The notes under the pieces are model-generated. The model did not search any database, was not told the DNA's origin, and was given only the letters and a program-made list of their open reading frames with translations. This document shows, piece after piece, positions 22,378-31,583 of a stretch of DNA of 51,762 bases. Made by a program: the position numbers and the translations under genes. Origin of the DNA: Bacteroidota bacterium (lineage in GTDB: Bacteria; Bacteroidota; Bacteroidia; Bacteroidales; UBA7960); assembly GCA_007694165.1 (NCBI GenBank), contig RECE01000128.1:1-51762 (forward strand). The letters are read 5' to 3'. The number at the start of each line of letters is the position of its first letter. Position 1 is the first letter of the stretch.

Positions 22378-24522
22378 TTACGGGTTAACGCTATCCATTT
22401 TATCCGGGCCAGTATTTCCCTTCTCTGCTTTGTTTTCAGCTTGCAGAGGTTCTGTTTCCTCATTAACCGGCACTTTGCTCTCTTTCAAACCTTCCACTTC
22501 AGCTTCCGGTCCTGTGGGATATGTTTCGGTTTCTCCAAAGGGTCTTTTTCCAAATATTTTTTCAAGATCTTCGCGGAAAATAACCTCTTTTTCCAGCAAC
22601 AGATTGGCCAGTTCATCAAGTTTGTCACGATTCTCGGTAAGGATATTCAGGGCTCTCTGGTAAGCTTCATCAATGATGGATTTTACCTCAATATCGATTA
22701 GTTCGGCCGTTTTTTCAGAATAGGGCCTGTTGAAGGAATATTCACTCTGACCGGTAGAATCATAATAACTTAAATTGCCAAGCTTTTTGTTCAGGCCATA
22801 ATACACTACCATTGCATAGGCTTGTTTGGTCACCTTTTCCAGGTCGTTGAGTGCGCCGGTAGAAATTTTGTCGAATACAAGTCGTTCTGCAGCTCTTCCT
22901 CCCAGTGCCGAAGTAATTTCGTCAAACATCTGCTCAAAAGTAGTCAGCTGACGTTCTTCGGGCAGGTACCATGCAGCGCCCAACGCTTTACCCCTTGGTA
23001 CGATAGTAACTTTTACCAGAGGATGTGCATGTTCGAGAAGCCAGCTGGTGGCTGCATGCCCCGACTCATGAAAAGCCACCACTTTCTTTTCATTGGGAGA
23101 AATAATTTTATTTCTCTTTTCAAGACCACCAATAATACGGTCAACAGCATCCAGAAAGTCCTGTTTGAATACTGCTTTCTTATTTTGTCTTGCGGCAATC
23201 AGCGCTGCTTCATTACAAACATTTGCAATATCAGCGCCTGAGAAACCAGGAGTTTGGCGGGCCATAAAATCAGGTTCTACACCTTCTGCCAGCTTAAGAG
23301 GTTTCATGTGCACTTTAAAAATAGCTTTACGCTCTTCCAGGTCAGGCATTTCGACCTGTATCTGGCGATCGAACCTTCCTGCACGCAGCAAAGCTCTGTC
23401 GAGAATATCAGCCCGGTTGGTAGCAGCAAGAATAATCACCCCCACGTTGGTACCAAAGCCGTCCATTTCGGTCAAGAGTTGGTTCAGTGTATTCTCGCGC
23501 TCGTCATTGGCACCGGTCATGGCATTTTTACCACGGGCACGCCCGATGGCATCAATTTCATCAATAAAAATGATGCATGGAGCCTTCTCCTTGGCCTGTT
23601 TAAACAGGTCTCTTACTCTTGATGCCCCCACACCTACAAACATTTCAACAAAGTCAGATCCACTGAGAGAGAAAAAGGGCACCTGTGCCTCACCGGCTAC
23701 AGCTTTTGCCAGCAGGGTTTTCCCTGTACCGGGAGGTCCTACGAGCAAGGCTCCCTTGGGAATCTGGCCACCCAAATCAGTATATTTGCCGGGATTTTTC
23801 AGAAAATCTACAATCTCCATGAGCTCTATCTTGGCTTCTTCAAGACCTGCAACATGGTTGAAGTTTACATTTACACGGGTATCTTTGTCATAAACCTGCG
23901 CTTTGGATTTGCCTATATTGAAAATCTGACCGCCACCTGCTCCTCCGGCCATACGACGCATGATAAAGATCCAAAATACGATTAGCAATCCGATGGGAAG
24001 CAACCAGCTTAAAATATCAGTTCCCCAGTCTTTGCGTTGTTCGTAAAACACGGGTACACGTTGATTGGCAGGAATATCTTCCTGGGCTTCGTCTACACGT
24101 CCGACAAAATTATCTACTGAACCGATTTTGAAAGTAAAGTGAGGTCCATCTGTCACTCCTTTATCCCTCAGTTCATCATAATTCTGGATTCTGTCTTCAC
24201 GAATGAAGACCTCAACCAATTCGCGGTTGATTACCAGGATTTTTTCAAGGTCTCCGCTATTCAACATCTGATTTTCAAATCGCTGCTGAGATATTTCCAC
24301 GGCAGTGCCCCCCCAGTTGTAAAACTGAAGGGCTATGAACAGTACGGCCAGTAATCCGTAAATCCAGTAGAAATTAAAGGGTGGTGTTTTGCCTTTACCC
24401 GGCCCGCCGCCCGATGCCGGTTTCTTTTTTGCATCTGAAGGGGAACCTCCTGATGGGCCGGAACTGCCCTGTGGGTTGCTGTTGGGGCTTTCCGATTTCG
24501 AATTGTTATTTTCTTTGCTCAT
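22378..24522 (-). CDS. ftsH: ATP-dependent zinc metalloprotease FtsH
   Basis: This is the membrane-anchored AAA protease that degrades misfolded membrane proteins and selected regulators. The 714-residue protein has a low-complexity polar N-terminus (residues 1-48, rich in Ser, Pro, Gly, Lys), two transmembrane segments (about 51-68 and 170-189) around a periplasmic domain, Walker A GPPGTGKT (263-270), Walker B IIFIDEIDAIGRARG, the second region of homology (ATNRADILDRALLRAGRFDR), and the zinc site HESGH (485-489). All catalytic parts are intact. The extended polar N-terminus is longer than in E. coli FtsH. It follows rsfS by 39 bp. Confidence 0.97.
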   Translation of the reverse strand: MSKENNNSKSESPNSNPQGSSGPSGGSPSDAKKKPASGGGPGKGKTPPFNFYWIYGLLAVLFIALQFYNWGGTAVEISQQRFENQMLNSGDLEKILVINRELVEVFIREDRIQNYDELRDKGVTDGPHFTFKIGSVDNFVGRVDEAQEDIPANQRVPVFYEQRKDWGTDILSWLLPIGLLIVFWIFIMRRMAGGAGGGQIFNIGKSKAQVYDKDTRVNVNFNHVAGLEEAKIELMEIVDFLKNPGKYTDLGGQIPKGALLVGPPGTGKTLLAKAVAGEAQVPFFSLSGSDFVEMFVGVGASRVRDLFKQAKEKAPCIIFIDEIDAIGRARGKNAMTGANDERENTLNQLLTEMDGFGTNVGVIILAATNRADILDRALLRAGRFDRQIQVEMPDLEERKAIFKVHMKPLKLAEGVEPDFMARQTPGFSGADIANVCNEAALIAARQNKKAVFKQDFLDAVDRIIGGLEKRNKIISPNEKKVVAFHESGHAATSWLLEHAHPLVKVTIVPRGKALGAAWYLPEERQLTTFEQMFDEITSALGGRAAERLVFDKISTGALNDLEKVTKQAYAMVVYYGLNKKLGNLSYYDSTGQSEYSFNRPYSEKTAELIDIEVKSIIDEAYQRALNILTENRDKLDELANLLLEKEVIFREDLEKIFGKRPFGETETYPTGPEAEVEGLKESKVPVNEETEPLQAENKAEKGNTGPDKMDSVNP

Positions 24523-24561
24523 TATTAAGTTTAGCTATATATAATCTTCAAACAATTGTTT

Positions 24562-24936
24562 TTATTCATCTTCGACTCTCTGCACAGGTGCATCTGCCCA
24601 AAGATCTTCTATCTTGTAATGCTCTCTTATCTCTTCTTGAAAAACATGTACTACAACATCAAGATAATCGAGCAAAATCCATTCGGCATTCATAAAACCT
24701 TCTCTCCTGCCAGGCCTCATACCTAAATGTGTGTTTACCTGCTCTTCTATGGACTCTGCAATCGCACTTACATGCGTACTGCTGGTGCCATGACAAACAA
24801 CAAAATAATCACATACGGTGCTTTTCAGACTCCCCAGATCCAAACAGGTGATTTTTTTTCCTTTTTTTTCCTGAATCCCTTTAATTACTTCTTCTACCAG
24901 TAATTCTGTGATGTCAGTTACTTTTTCTTTAATCAT
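24562..24936 (-). CDS. rsfS: Ribosomal silencing factor RsfS
   Basis: This 124-residue protein binds ribosomal protein uL14 and blocks joining of the subunits when nutrients are short. The family core is visible: ITCLDLGSLKSTVCDYFVVC, GTSSTHVSAIAESIEEQV, then EGFMNAEWILLDYLDVVVHV. Length is normal for the family. It is the first gene of the minus-strand group rsfS-ftsH-LUD-DUF2007-cdsA-psd, an arrangement common in Bacteroidota. A TACTTTTG promoter box lies about 90 bp upstream. Confidence 0.93.
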   Translation of the reverse strand: MIKEKVTDITELLVEEVIKGIQEKKGKKITCLDLGSLKSTVCDYFVVCHGTSSTHVSAIAESIEEQVNTHLGMRPGRREGFMNAEWILLDYLDVVVHVFQEEIREHYKIEDLWADAPVQRVEDE

Positions 24937-25346
24937 GCATGATTTTATTTATCCTACTTTAGATGGAATTGCTTTAATTTGCATAAGATTTATACCGGTT
25001 ATTAATACAGATCTTTACAAGCTACAAAAGTAACTATTTTTAATGAGAATTGAATCGATAAGAGCATAGCCCGGAGGAGTTCTTTTAATTTTTTAAAGGT
25101 AAACAGCATCCTATTTCATTATTCTGCCAATTCCCGTTTTTAAAACACTTTATAATGCGAAATGTTTGTCACCCCGTTTAATACCTGCCTTATGGCTTTC
25201 TGAACAAACATTATAGCTACCTGATCAAGAGAATGATATGCGAAACACCGGATAGTTAAGGCGAAGCTGAACTATTATAGTCCAATAAGGTAAATTGCCT
25301 GGTAATTATCTGACAAGCCATTGATACCCAAAAAAACACAACAATT
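24937..25346. other. Divergent intergenic region rsfS / birA
   Basis: This 410-bp stretch holds the probable rsfS promoter box (25025-25032, minus) and a small hairpin ATAGTT/AACTAT (25252-25275). I see no gene and no clear birA promoter. Confidence 0.55.
25025..25032 (-). promoter_or_regulatory. Putative -7 box of the rsfS-ftsH operon
   Basis: TACTTTTG on the minus strand fits TAnnTTTG. The expected -33 region reads ATT with TTC next to it, so only half of the promoter is supported. Confidence 0.4.
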
Positions 25347-26105
25347 ATGTATCGCTCACCTATAGGTAAAAAAATTCTGGAATTTGAACAGCTTGCTTCA
25401 ACCAACAGCAAGGCAAAAGAGCTCATAAAAGAACAGGATATTTGTGAAGGTACCGTAATTAAGACCAAGAATCAATACTCCGGAAGAGGTTATGCTTTTA
25501 ATACCTGGGAAAGTGAAGCGGGTAAAAATGTGACTGCTTCGTGGATTTTAAAACCGGAGTTTCTCTCACCCCAACATCAGTTCAGGTTGACCCAAATGCT
25601 TTCACTGGCGGTCAAAGATACAGTTGACAATTACCTTCCTTCGGATTTTGTATCTTCTGTAAAATGGCCCAATGACATTTATGTTGACAATAAAAAAATT
25701 GCAGGCATTCTGGTGGAAAACAGCATTATGGCTGATAAGATAAAAACAGCGGTTTGCGGTATTGGCCTCAATGTAAACCAGGAAGTATTTGTTTCTGATG
25801 CACCTAATCCTGTTTCGATGCATCAGATTACCGGAAAAACATACGATATCAATGAGGTTATTGAAACCCTTTCGGCTAAAATCAGCTATTGGTACAACTG
25901 TCTTCGTGCAGAACAGAATGAATTGCTTTTAAATGCATATCATAAAGCACTCTTTCGCATGAATACAAAGGCCGATTTCAGAACGGATGAAGAAACATTT
26001 GAAGGAACTATAAAAGGAACCGACCCATGGGGACGCCTTATCATTGAAACAGCCCGGGGTGAAACCAGGCTGTTTGACTTTAAAGAAGTGGTTTTTGTTG
26101 TATAA
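25347..26105 (+). CDS. birA: Biotin--[acetyl-CoA-carboxylase] ligase, no DNA-binding domain
   Basis: This enzyme activates biotin as biotinyl-AMP and attaches it to carboxylase carrier domains. The 252-residue protein has the catalytic domain (EFEQLASTNSKAKELIKEQD; KWPNDIYVDNKKIAGILVEN; AVCGIGLNVNQ) and the small C-terminal domain (FEGTIKGTDPWGRLIIE), and no N-terminal helix-turn-helix, so it is not a repressor. The biotin-binding loop reads SGRGYAFNTWESE: the three residues after GRG, usually polar or basic with a glycine, are Tyr-Ala-Phe here. It converges with the SRPBCC gene, 5 bp apart. Confidence 0.9.
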   Translation: MYRSPIGKKILEFEQLASTNSKAKELIKEQDICEGTVIKTKNQYSGRGYAFNTWESEAGKNVTASWILKPEFLSPQHQFRLTQMLSLAVKDTVDNYLPSDFVSSVKWPNDIYVDNKKIAGILVENSIMADKIKTAVCGIGLNVNQEVFVSDAPNPVSMHQITGKTYDINEVIETLSAKISYWYNCLRAEQNELLLNAYHKALFRMNTKADFRTDEETFEGTIKGTDPWGRLIIETARGETRLFDFKEVVFVV

Positions 26106-26110
26106 ATCCC

Positions 26111-26512
26111 TCAGGCGAAATGCTGCTGAAGTTTCTGTGCAAGCATATCCACAAAATTCTGCAAGGGTTTGGAGGCAACCGCTTTAATAAAGGGATTCAA
26201 ATCGGCATTGAACACAATCTCCGCTTGGCTGCTGCTCTCATCAACAGGAAAGAAAAAAACATCAAGGGTATAATCAATAGGGTTTTTACCGTCTGCCACA
26301 ATATGAAGATTCTTACCTGGATTTCTTGTGGCTATTCGCATACTTAAATCAGCCATTCCTTCAATGGTGAAAGAACAGCTATCTGCATCCGATTTCCAGT
26401 TTTTAATTTGCTCAGGCATGAGTTTACCGAAATTGTTAAAATCGCCCATAAAGGCAAAAACATCGTTGGATGGGGCATTCACTTTTACTCTCTCACTTAC
26501 AAATTCAGTCAT
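26111..26512 (-). CDS. SRPBCC-fold (polyketide-cyclase-like) small protein
   Basis: This 133-residue soluble protein has the START/SRPBCC layout: an N-terminal strand (VSERVKVNAPSNDVFAFMGD), the FNNFGKLMPEQIKNW helix region, a run of beta-strands, and a long C-terminal helix (LQNFVDMLAQKLQQHF) that would close a hydrophobic cavity. No ligand can be assigned. It starts 48 bp after pyrE and is commonly found beside pyrE in this phylum, probably as an operon partner without known link to pyrimidine synthesis. Confidence 0.75.
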   Translation of the reverse strand: MTEFVSERVKVNAPSNDVFAFMGDFNNFGKLMPEQIKNWKSDADSCSFTIEGMADLSMRIATRNPGKNLHIVADGKNPIDYTLDVFFFPVDESSSQAEIVFNADLNPFIKAVASKPLQNFVDMLAQKLQQHFA

Positions 26513-26560
26513 AGTATAGTGTTATTGGATTATCGTTAATGGGTTAGGGCAGATTGATAT

Positions 26561-27196
26561 CTATCTCCACGCTTTGGGGTTTTCTCTCCATTGCTCAAGA
26601 GAATCCAGGCTGCTGTGATGCATAACCCCCATATTTACTGCCTGCTTTATAAGGGTGCTAAAATCAGTTAGGGTGTGAAGCGTGCATTTGGCAGACTTCA
26701 TGTTTTCAATGGCGTTTTCCAACCCATAGGTGAAAATGGCAATCATGCCCAGTACCTCTGCTTTGCCGTTAATCAGGGTATCTACAGCAGCAAGACTGCT
26801 TTGGCCGGTAGAAACCAGGTCTTCAATTACCACTACTTTTTTTCCTGCGGGCAAATATCCTTCAATCTGGTTTCCCAGGCCATGTTCTTTCTGGGTGCTG
26901 CGCACGTATACGAATGGCAAGTCGAGTTCTTCTGCCACCAAAACACCATGGGCGATAGCTCCTGTGGCTACACCTGCAACAACCTCTGCATCGGGAAAAT
27001 GATCCCTGACTTTTTGAGCCAGCGATTTTCTTACATAATTGCGTGCCTCCGGAAAAGACAGAATCCGGCGATTATCACAATAAATGGGCGACTTAAGGCC
27101 ACTGGCCCAGGTAAAGGGTTCCGAAACATTTAGTTTTACAGCCTGGATTTCAAGCAAGTATTGTGCTACTTTATCTGCTATTTCAGAAGAGCTCAT
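26561..27196 (-). CDS. pyrE: Orotate phosphoribosyltransferase
   Basis: This enzyme forms OMP from orotate and PRPP in pyrimidine synthesis. The protein shows the substrate-binding blocks (FTWASGLKSPIYCDNRRIL), VAGVATGAIAHGVLVAEEL, the catalytic loop lysine region RSTQKEHGLGNQIEG, and the PRPP motif VVVIEDLVSTGQSS. I prefer the ATG at 27196 (MSSSEIADKVAQYLLE, 211 residues, the usual size); an upstream in-frame ATG at 27232 would add 12 residues and cannot be excluded. SRPBCC follows on the same strand, and the Nudix gene diverges. Confidence 0.95.
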   Translation of the reverse strand: MSSSEIADKVAQYLLEIQAVKLNVSEPFTWASGLKSPIYCDNRRILSFPEARNYVRKSLAQKVRDHFPDAEVVAGVATGAIAHGVLVAEELDLPFVYVRSTQKEHGLGNQIEGYLPAGKKVVVIEDLVSTGQSSLAAVDTLINGKAEVLGMIAIFTYGLENAIENMKSAKCTLHTLTDFSTLIKQAVNMGVMHHSSLDSLEQWRENPKAWR

Positions 27197-27442
27197 GAGA
27201 TCTATTTTTAGTGAAGTGAAGTATTGAGTCATTCAGATTCTTGCGCAATCAATCAACACATTGGTTTCCAGTCAACAACAACAACCCGGGGATTACCGGT
27301 AAACCGCCGGCAAACCTACGGATTTTTTACCAATTATTAAAATTCGCAATCCGGTATTCGGGCTCATCTTGTGTATCCTAACCCGATTCTATTGTATTTG
27401 CAGGAAATTGAAGTAATTTTACCCGCAAAAATACAGAATAAA

Positions 27443-28075
27443 ATGACACATATTTTTTACCACAATACAGAGATACTTCTGTCGGAGCATACTCCTCCCC
27501 TTTCAGAGAATACCATTTCCTTTGCGGAACTTAAAAAAAAAGGAGCAGACCACTTCCTTAAAGTCATTGAATATAAAAACATCACTTCACCCATTACCAT
27601 ATTGGGAGAAAGCTCTGAAGAGATGCTGGGGTATTTCAGAGACCACCTTACAGAAATCACTGCAGGAGGAGGTCTTGTGCAAAATCCTGATGATGAGATA
27701 CTTTTTATATTCCGAAACGGGAAGTGGGATCTGCCCAAGGGGAAGCCGGAAAAAAATGAAAACATTAAAGAAACGGCTCTCAGGGAGGTAGAAGAAGAGT
27801 GCGGAATTACGGGTTTGGAAATAGTGGGTACTTTGCCCGAAACCTACCATATCTATCCTCTGGCAACATCAGGATATGTTTTGAAAAAGTCAGTATGGTT
27901 TCACATGCGTACATTCTCAAAACAGCCGCTTAAGGCGCAAACAGAGGAAGGAATAACAGAAGTCAGGTGGATAGGAATCCCGGTGGAGAATGAGATCCTT
28001 ACCCATGCATTTCCCTCCATTAGGTCCCTGGTGGAGTATTTCTCCGGCAATTATCTGCGGGGTCGTCGTTCCTGA
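27443..28075 (+). CDS. Nudix hydrolase with N-terminal extension
   Basis: This 210-residue protein carries a complete Nudix box, GKPEKNENIKETALREVEEE continuing CGI (residues 100-122), which fits GX5EX7REUXEEXGU exactly. The Nudix domain starts near residue 75; residues 1-74 form an additional alpha-beta segment seen in the Bacteroidota version of this family, in which the WDLPKGK motif precedes the box. The substrate, a nucleoside diphosphate linked to some moiety, is unknown. I start at the ATG at 27443; an open frame from 27371 adds residues that look like untranslated leader. Its last 25 bp overlap the converging thioredoxin gene. Confidence 0.85.
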   Translation: MTHIFYHNTEILLSEHTPPLSENTISFAELKKKGADHFLKVIEYKNITSPITILGESSEEMLGYFRDHLTEITAGGGLVQNPDDEILFIFRNGKWDLPKGKPEKNENIKETALREVEEECGITGLEIVGTLPETYHIYPLATSGYVLKKSVWFHMRTFSKQPLKAQTEEGITEVRWIGIPVENEILTHAFPSIRSLVEYFSGNYLRGRRS

Positions 28076-29469
28076 TGCAATAGCCATTCAAGGTAAATTT
28101 TCAGTTCCCCTGCTGGTCTGCGTGCAGGAAAGCTGACTACTTTGCCGTTCCTGTCGGCTAATATGTACAGCGGTATGCCACGCACCTGGTAGGTGTCGAG
28201 CAACCTGAAATCACCATCAAAATGCAAAGTTTCCCAGGGGAAATTATGATGTTGCATGAACCTGTTGAGTGCTTGCTTGTCTCTGTCAGTTGAAACCGCT
28301 ACAATGGCAAGGTTGTCTTTATGCTCCCGATAAATTTCCCGCAAAGCAATAAAATCAAGCAAACAGCTTTCGCACCAGCTTGCCCAGAAACCGATATAGA
28401 GGTATTTACCTTCATAATCATCAGGAAAACTTATCACTTTGCCTGTATCATTATGCAACTTAAAAGCAGGTAGTTGGCTACCTTCCTTCAGGTGACCTTT
28501 ATTATAGAGGATATTACCTGCAATGGTTCGATGTTGAGGAAACTTGCTGTTTTCCTTGACCCATTGCAGAATGTTTTCAACGTGGGATTGTTTGTAGTCA
28601 GGATTTCCGTGCAAATCCTGCAACCCCTTGAGCATTACAAGTTCGCGAATTACCTCATTGCGCAAAATAGTATCCTTTCCCAGTGAGTCCATCAAAGCAT
28701 GATAGCTGTTGAGTTCATTGATGGTATATCGAAGGTCGTGTCCGGTTATGCTTCTGCTTCCGGCAAAAATATAGGTATCAAAAACGGTATTGAAAAAATT
28801 CATGTACTGCGTATTGTGATACAAAACAGGTTGATTGAGAATAAACTCCTGCACCAGGTTGCCAAAACGGCCCAGGTTGGCTACTTGCTGGTAATAGGCA
28901 TAAGTGTATCTGTAATAATCACGGAAATAGCTGTTGTCGATGTGCCCGAACAATGAATCGGTATGCTGGCGGATATTGTCAAGCAAACCGGCGTTGCGGG
29001 TCATTTGTATCAAAACAAATTGTTCGGTAAGTTTTTCATATAGCACCTCTTCGAATTCATCGATGCTGGAATTGAGCAGGTCGCCCTGTTCAGAAAGTGT
29101 ATAATTAAAGTTCCAGGGGTTAAGATATGGATTAATGCGATCGTCAAGTCGGCTAAAGTCTACCGAATCCCATTGCAGATGGTAATCCTGTCCTGGTTCA
29201 GCAAACATTCCAGTCCTGGCATGATCTATCCGGAAAAACAGATACAATGGTTCGAAACGTGAGAATCTGAAAGAGAAGTTTCCTTGCTCGTCTATCAGGG
29301 TGGAAGCAATTTCCACCTCACGATAGGTAATAAGATCACCGTATTGCAATAACCGGATTTCACGACCTTCTGCACCCGGGAAATTCCCGCTGACAGAAAT
29401 TTCAAAATTGCCTGTTATTGCCGAAAAGGCAATAAACATCAGGGAAATAAATATACCAAATCGCTTCAT
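28051..29469 (-). CDS. TlpA-like thioredoxin-fold protein, secreted
   Basis: This 472-residue exported protein has a signal peptide (about 1-20), a beta-rich N-terminal region resembling DUF4369 (ISVSGNFPGAEGREIRLLQY), a long helical middle, and a C-terminal TlpA/AhpC-type thioredoxin domain from about residue 330 with the motif FWASWCESC (Cys366, Cys369) and the cis-proline loop VRGIPLY. It is expected to reduce or exchange disulfides in the periplasm. CESC instead of CPxC or CGPC alters redox potential. The gene ends inside the converging Nudix gene by 25 bp and lies 226 bp downstream of coaD. Confidence 0.83.
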   Translation of the reverse strand: MKRFGIFISLMFIAFSAITGNFEISVSGNFPGAEGREIRLLQYGDLITYREVEIASTLIDEQGNFSFRFSRFEPLYLFFRIDHARTGMFAEPGQDYHLQWDSVDFSRLDDRINPYLNPWNFNYTLSEQGDLLNSSIDEFEEVLYEKLTEQFVLIQMTRNAGLLDNIRQHTDSLFGHIDNSYFRDYYRYTYAYYQQVANLGRFGNLVQEFILNQPVLYHNTQYMNFFNTVFDTYIFAGSRSITGHDLRYTINELNSYHALMDSLGKDTILRNEVIRELVMLKGLQDLHGNPDYKQSHVENILQWVKENSKFPQHRTIAGNILYNKGHLKEGSQLPAFKLHNDTGKVISFPDDYEGKYLYIGFWASWCESCLLDFIALREIYREHKDNLAIVAVSTDRDKQALNRFMQHHNFPWETLHFDGDFRLLDTYQVRGIPLYILADRNGKVVSFPARRPAGELKIYLEWLLHQERRPRR

Positions 29470-29695
29470 CCGTTTAATTGTTAGACCTATCGATAACTGT
29501 AAAAATCATTCTGAACTAAGAAGAATTGGCGCCATGCTTTATGGTTTCCCATTTCCGACAGCACTTTCGGGCAGAAACCCGTTATAATCCTACTCAAATG
29601 GAGACAGCTATTTTCTCCAATTGACAAACGAAGGGAAGCACAAAATATTTTATGACAGATATTTCTGAGGAAACCGCTCAAAGCGACTCTCCTTT

Positions 29696-30157
29696 TCAGG
29701 AGAATTTCACCTGTTTGGGCACAAAAGGAGCCGCGTCGCCATTATTGCGGATGATATCTCTTATGATGGATGAATTGAGCGCCGTATGCTCTGGAGTGGT
29801 AAGGAGAAAAACAGTTTCGATCTGAGGGTACATTTGTTTGTTTACCTGACCAATGCTACGCTCAAACTCAAAGTCAGCGGAGGTGCGCAAACCTCTGAGA
29901 ATAAAACTGATATTGTTAGCTTTGCAAAAATCTACGGTCAACCCCTGGTAGGTTTTTACTTGTACAGAGGGATGATCTTCAAAAACCTTTTCCAGCCATT
30001 CAACTCTTTTTTCAATAGAAAAAAAACCAGCCTTTTCAGCATTAACCCCCACTGCAACAATAATTTTGTCAAACAAGGGTATTGCTCTCAAAACTATAGA
30101 TTCATGTCCTATGGTTATCGGGTCGAATGAGCCCGGGAAAACTGCAATTTTCTCCAT
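29696..30157 (-). CDS. coaD: Phosphopantetheine adenylyltransferase
   Basis: This enzyme catalyses the fourth step of coenzyme A synthesis, 4'-phosphopantetheine plus ATP to dephospho-CoA. The 153-residue protein begins MEKIAVFPGSFDPITIGHES, with the nucleotidyltransferase T/HxGH motif at residues 15-18, and contains ISFILRGLRTSADFEFERS and the HTALNSSIIRDI segment. Length is normal. It lies 12 bp after rsmD, the usual pairing in many bacteria. Confidence 0.96.
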   Translation of the reverse strand: MEKIAVFPGSFDPITIGHESIVLRAIPLFDKIIVAVGVNAEKAGFFSIEKRVEWLEKVFEDHPSVQVKTYQGLTVDFCKANNISFILRGLRTSADFEFERSIGQVNKQMYPQIETVFLLTTPEHTALNSSIIRDIIRNNGDAAPFVPKQVKFS

Positions 30158-30169
30158 AATACAATGAGT

Positions 30170-30709
30170 TTATTCTTTGGGTTTGAAAAAGCTAAAATGA
30201 ACTTTTCCGTATTTTCTTTTTTCAACAAAAAAAGGATGTCCCGAGAAATTTATATTATCGCCATGTTCCAACACAAGCATTCCGCCGGGTTTTACAACAT
30301 TTGCTTCAAAAACCTTCACGGGTATTTCGGGAATTCCTTTGAGGTCGTATGGAGGATCGGCAAACACAATATCAAAACTCACCTTACAGAAACTGAGAAA
30401 ATGAAATGCCTCAGCTCTGACAGCCCTTAGGTTTTCCATTCCAAAGATCTCTGCTGTTTTTTTTATGAATTGCACACAATGGTTATTCATGTCAACAGCA
30501 ATAACTTCCGGAGTCCCTCTTGATGCAAACTCATAAGATATATTACCGGTACCGGCAAAAAGGTCGAGAACAGAAATATTCTCAAAATCAAATTGGTTAT
30601 TGATAATACTGAAGAGGGCCTCCTTGGCCATATCGGTAGTAGGTCTAACCGGAAGTTTGGAGGGTGCTATAATGTGTCGTCGCTGGTATTTGCCACCAAT
30701 TATCCGCAT
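30170..30709 (-). CDS. rsmD: 16S rRNA (guanine966-N2)-methyltransferase
   Basis: This 179-residue SAM-dependent enzyme methylates G966 of 16S rRNA. It opens MRIIGGKYQRRHIIAP, has the RPTTDMAKEALFSII block, the SAM-binding VLDLFAGTGN, and the catalytic FADPPYDL. Length is normal for RsmD. It overlaps the DUF3822 gene by 10 bp and is followed by coaD, so the three are one transcription unit. Confidence 0.94.
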   Translation of the reverse strand: MRIIGGKYQRRHIIAPSKLPVRPTTDMAKEALFSIINNQFDFENISVLDLFAGTGNISYEFASRGTPEVIAVDMNNHCVQFIKKTAEIFGMENLRAVRAEAFHFLSFCKVSFDIVFADPPYDLKGIPEIPVKVFEANVVKPGGMLVLEHGDNINFSGHPFFVEKRKYGKVHFSFFKPKE

Positions 30710-31575
30710 GAGTTCAGGTTTAAAAGACTAAAGTAGTAATGATGAGGAATATCATCAAAACAGTCACTGTATTTGAATAGTTCACTGCGGGGACCAAAAG
30801 AAATGGATTTGACATACAATCTGATTTTCTTATAGAACTCGCTATTTATACTCACTTCACCATAGATCATGGCATCTAAATTCTCTGCCTGCAAATCGAG
30901 CTGTTCCAGCACAAAAAACAAGTAATAGAACAAGTCGTCCCATGTTTGATAGGTAAAGGAATTATAAAAAACCAGATTGCTTTCATCAAAGATCAATATC
31001 TCGAAATGGTCCTTCTGGATATTTAGCACAAGCTCCGGGCTAAAGCGCCCATATCGTACCATGTAGAGAATGTTTTCAATCAGACTGGTAGAGTTGTGCC
31101 GGACACGGCAACCCGGAAACAGGTAATTGATTCTCTGAAGCAATACTTTGGGAAAAGGATAAAGGGCATAAGCAGAAAGGTTGTTAAGCTTGTCTACCTT
31201 TACTTCATAATCCTTATCGGGGTAGATATTAAAATCTATAAAACTTCTCTTCTCCAGGTAAGAAAACAAATCGGTAGGTACATATGTAACTCCAGGGCTT
31301 ACAAGAGAAAAGCTTATTCGTTGATAATCTGCGGTAAGAAACTTCTTTTCTTTGGTGATATACTCCAGAAAATCTGCAACTACATTATACTCTCCTGTAT
31401 GTTCGACACGGAAAGATTCAAGCAGCGTATACCTGAATCTTTCGGTGTCGAGCACACAATAAGAAAATCCACCGGGCGAAAGCTCGATGGATAAAAAGTT
31501 TTTACCGGAAGTGTTTAATACATTTTCCGCATCATGAATGCTTAACATTTCTTGAAAAGGAACATGCATTACCAT
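30700..31575 (-). CDS. DUF3822 family protein
   Basis: This 291-residue cytoplasmic protein belongs to DUF3822, a family seen almost only in Bacteroidota. It has the LSIELSPGGFSYCVLD opening strand pair, RHNSTSLIENILYMVR in the middle, FEILIFDESNLVFYNSFTY, and a C-terminal half ending YYFSLLNLNSCG. The repeated strand-strand-helix pattern suggests an actin/hexokinase-like fold, but I cannot identify nucleotide-binding residues. It is coupled to rsmD by a 10-bp overlap. The start could be the ATG at 31575 or the one two codons later. Confidence 0.75.
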   Translation of the reverse strand: MVMHVPFQEMLSIHDAENVLNTSGKNFLSIELSPGGFSYCVLDTERFRYTLLESFRVEHTGEYNVVADFLEYITKEKKFLTADYQRISFSLVSPGVTYVPTDLFSYLEKRSFIDFNIYPDKDYEVKVDKLNNLSAYALYPFPKVLLQRINYLFPGCRVRHNSTSLIENILYMVRYGRFSPELVLNIQKDHFEILIFDESNLVFYNSFTYQTWDDLFYYLFFVLEQLDLQAENLDAMIYGEVSINSEFYKKIRLYVKSISFGPRSELFKYSDCFDDIPHHYYFSLLNLNSCG

Positions 31576-31583
31576 AAAATTTA

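Noticed and set aside
23093-23893. 266-codon open frame on the plus strand inside ftsH
   Set aside because: It is antisense to the AAA domain of FtsH; Ser/Arg/Pro-rich composition is typical of shadow frames.
19617-24936. Novel system in the psd-rsfS gene group
   Set aside because: All six genes are in an order common to Bacteroidota and the proteins look normal; only the low-complexity gap is unusual.
29487-29681. 64-codon open frame between coaD and the thioredoxin gene, minus strand
   Set aside because: It fits the gap and strand, but composition is unlike a protein of the neighbourhood, no signal or domain is visible and coding periodicity is not convincing.
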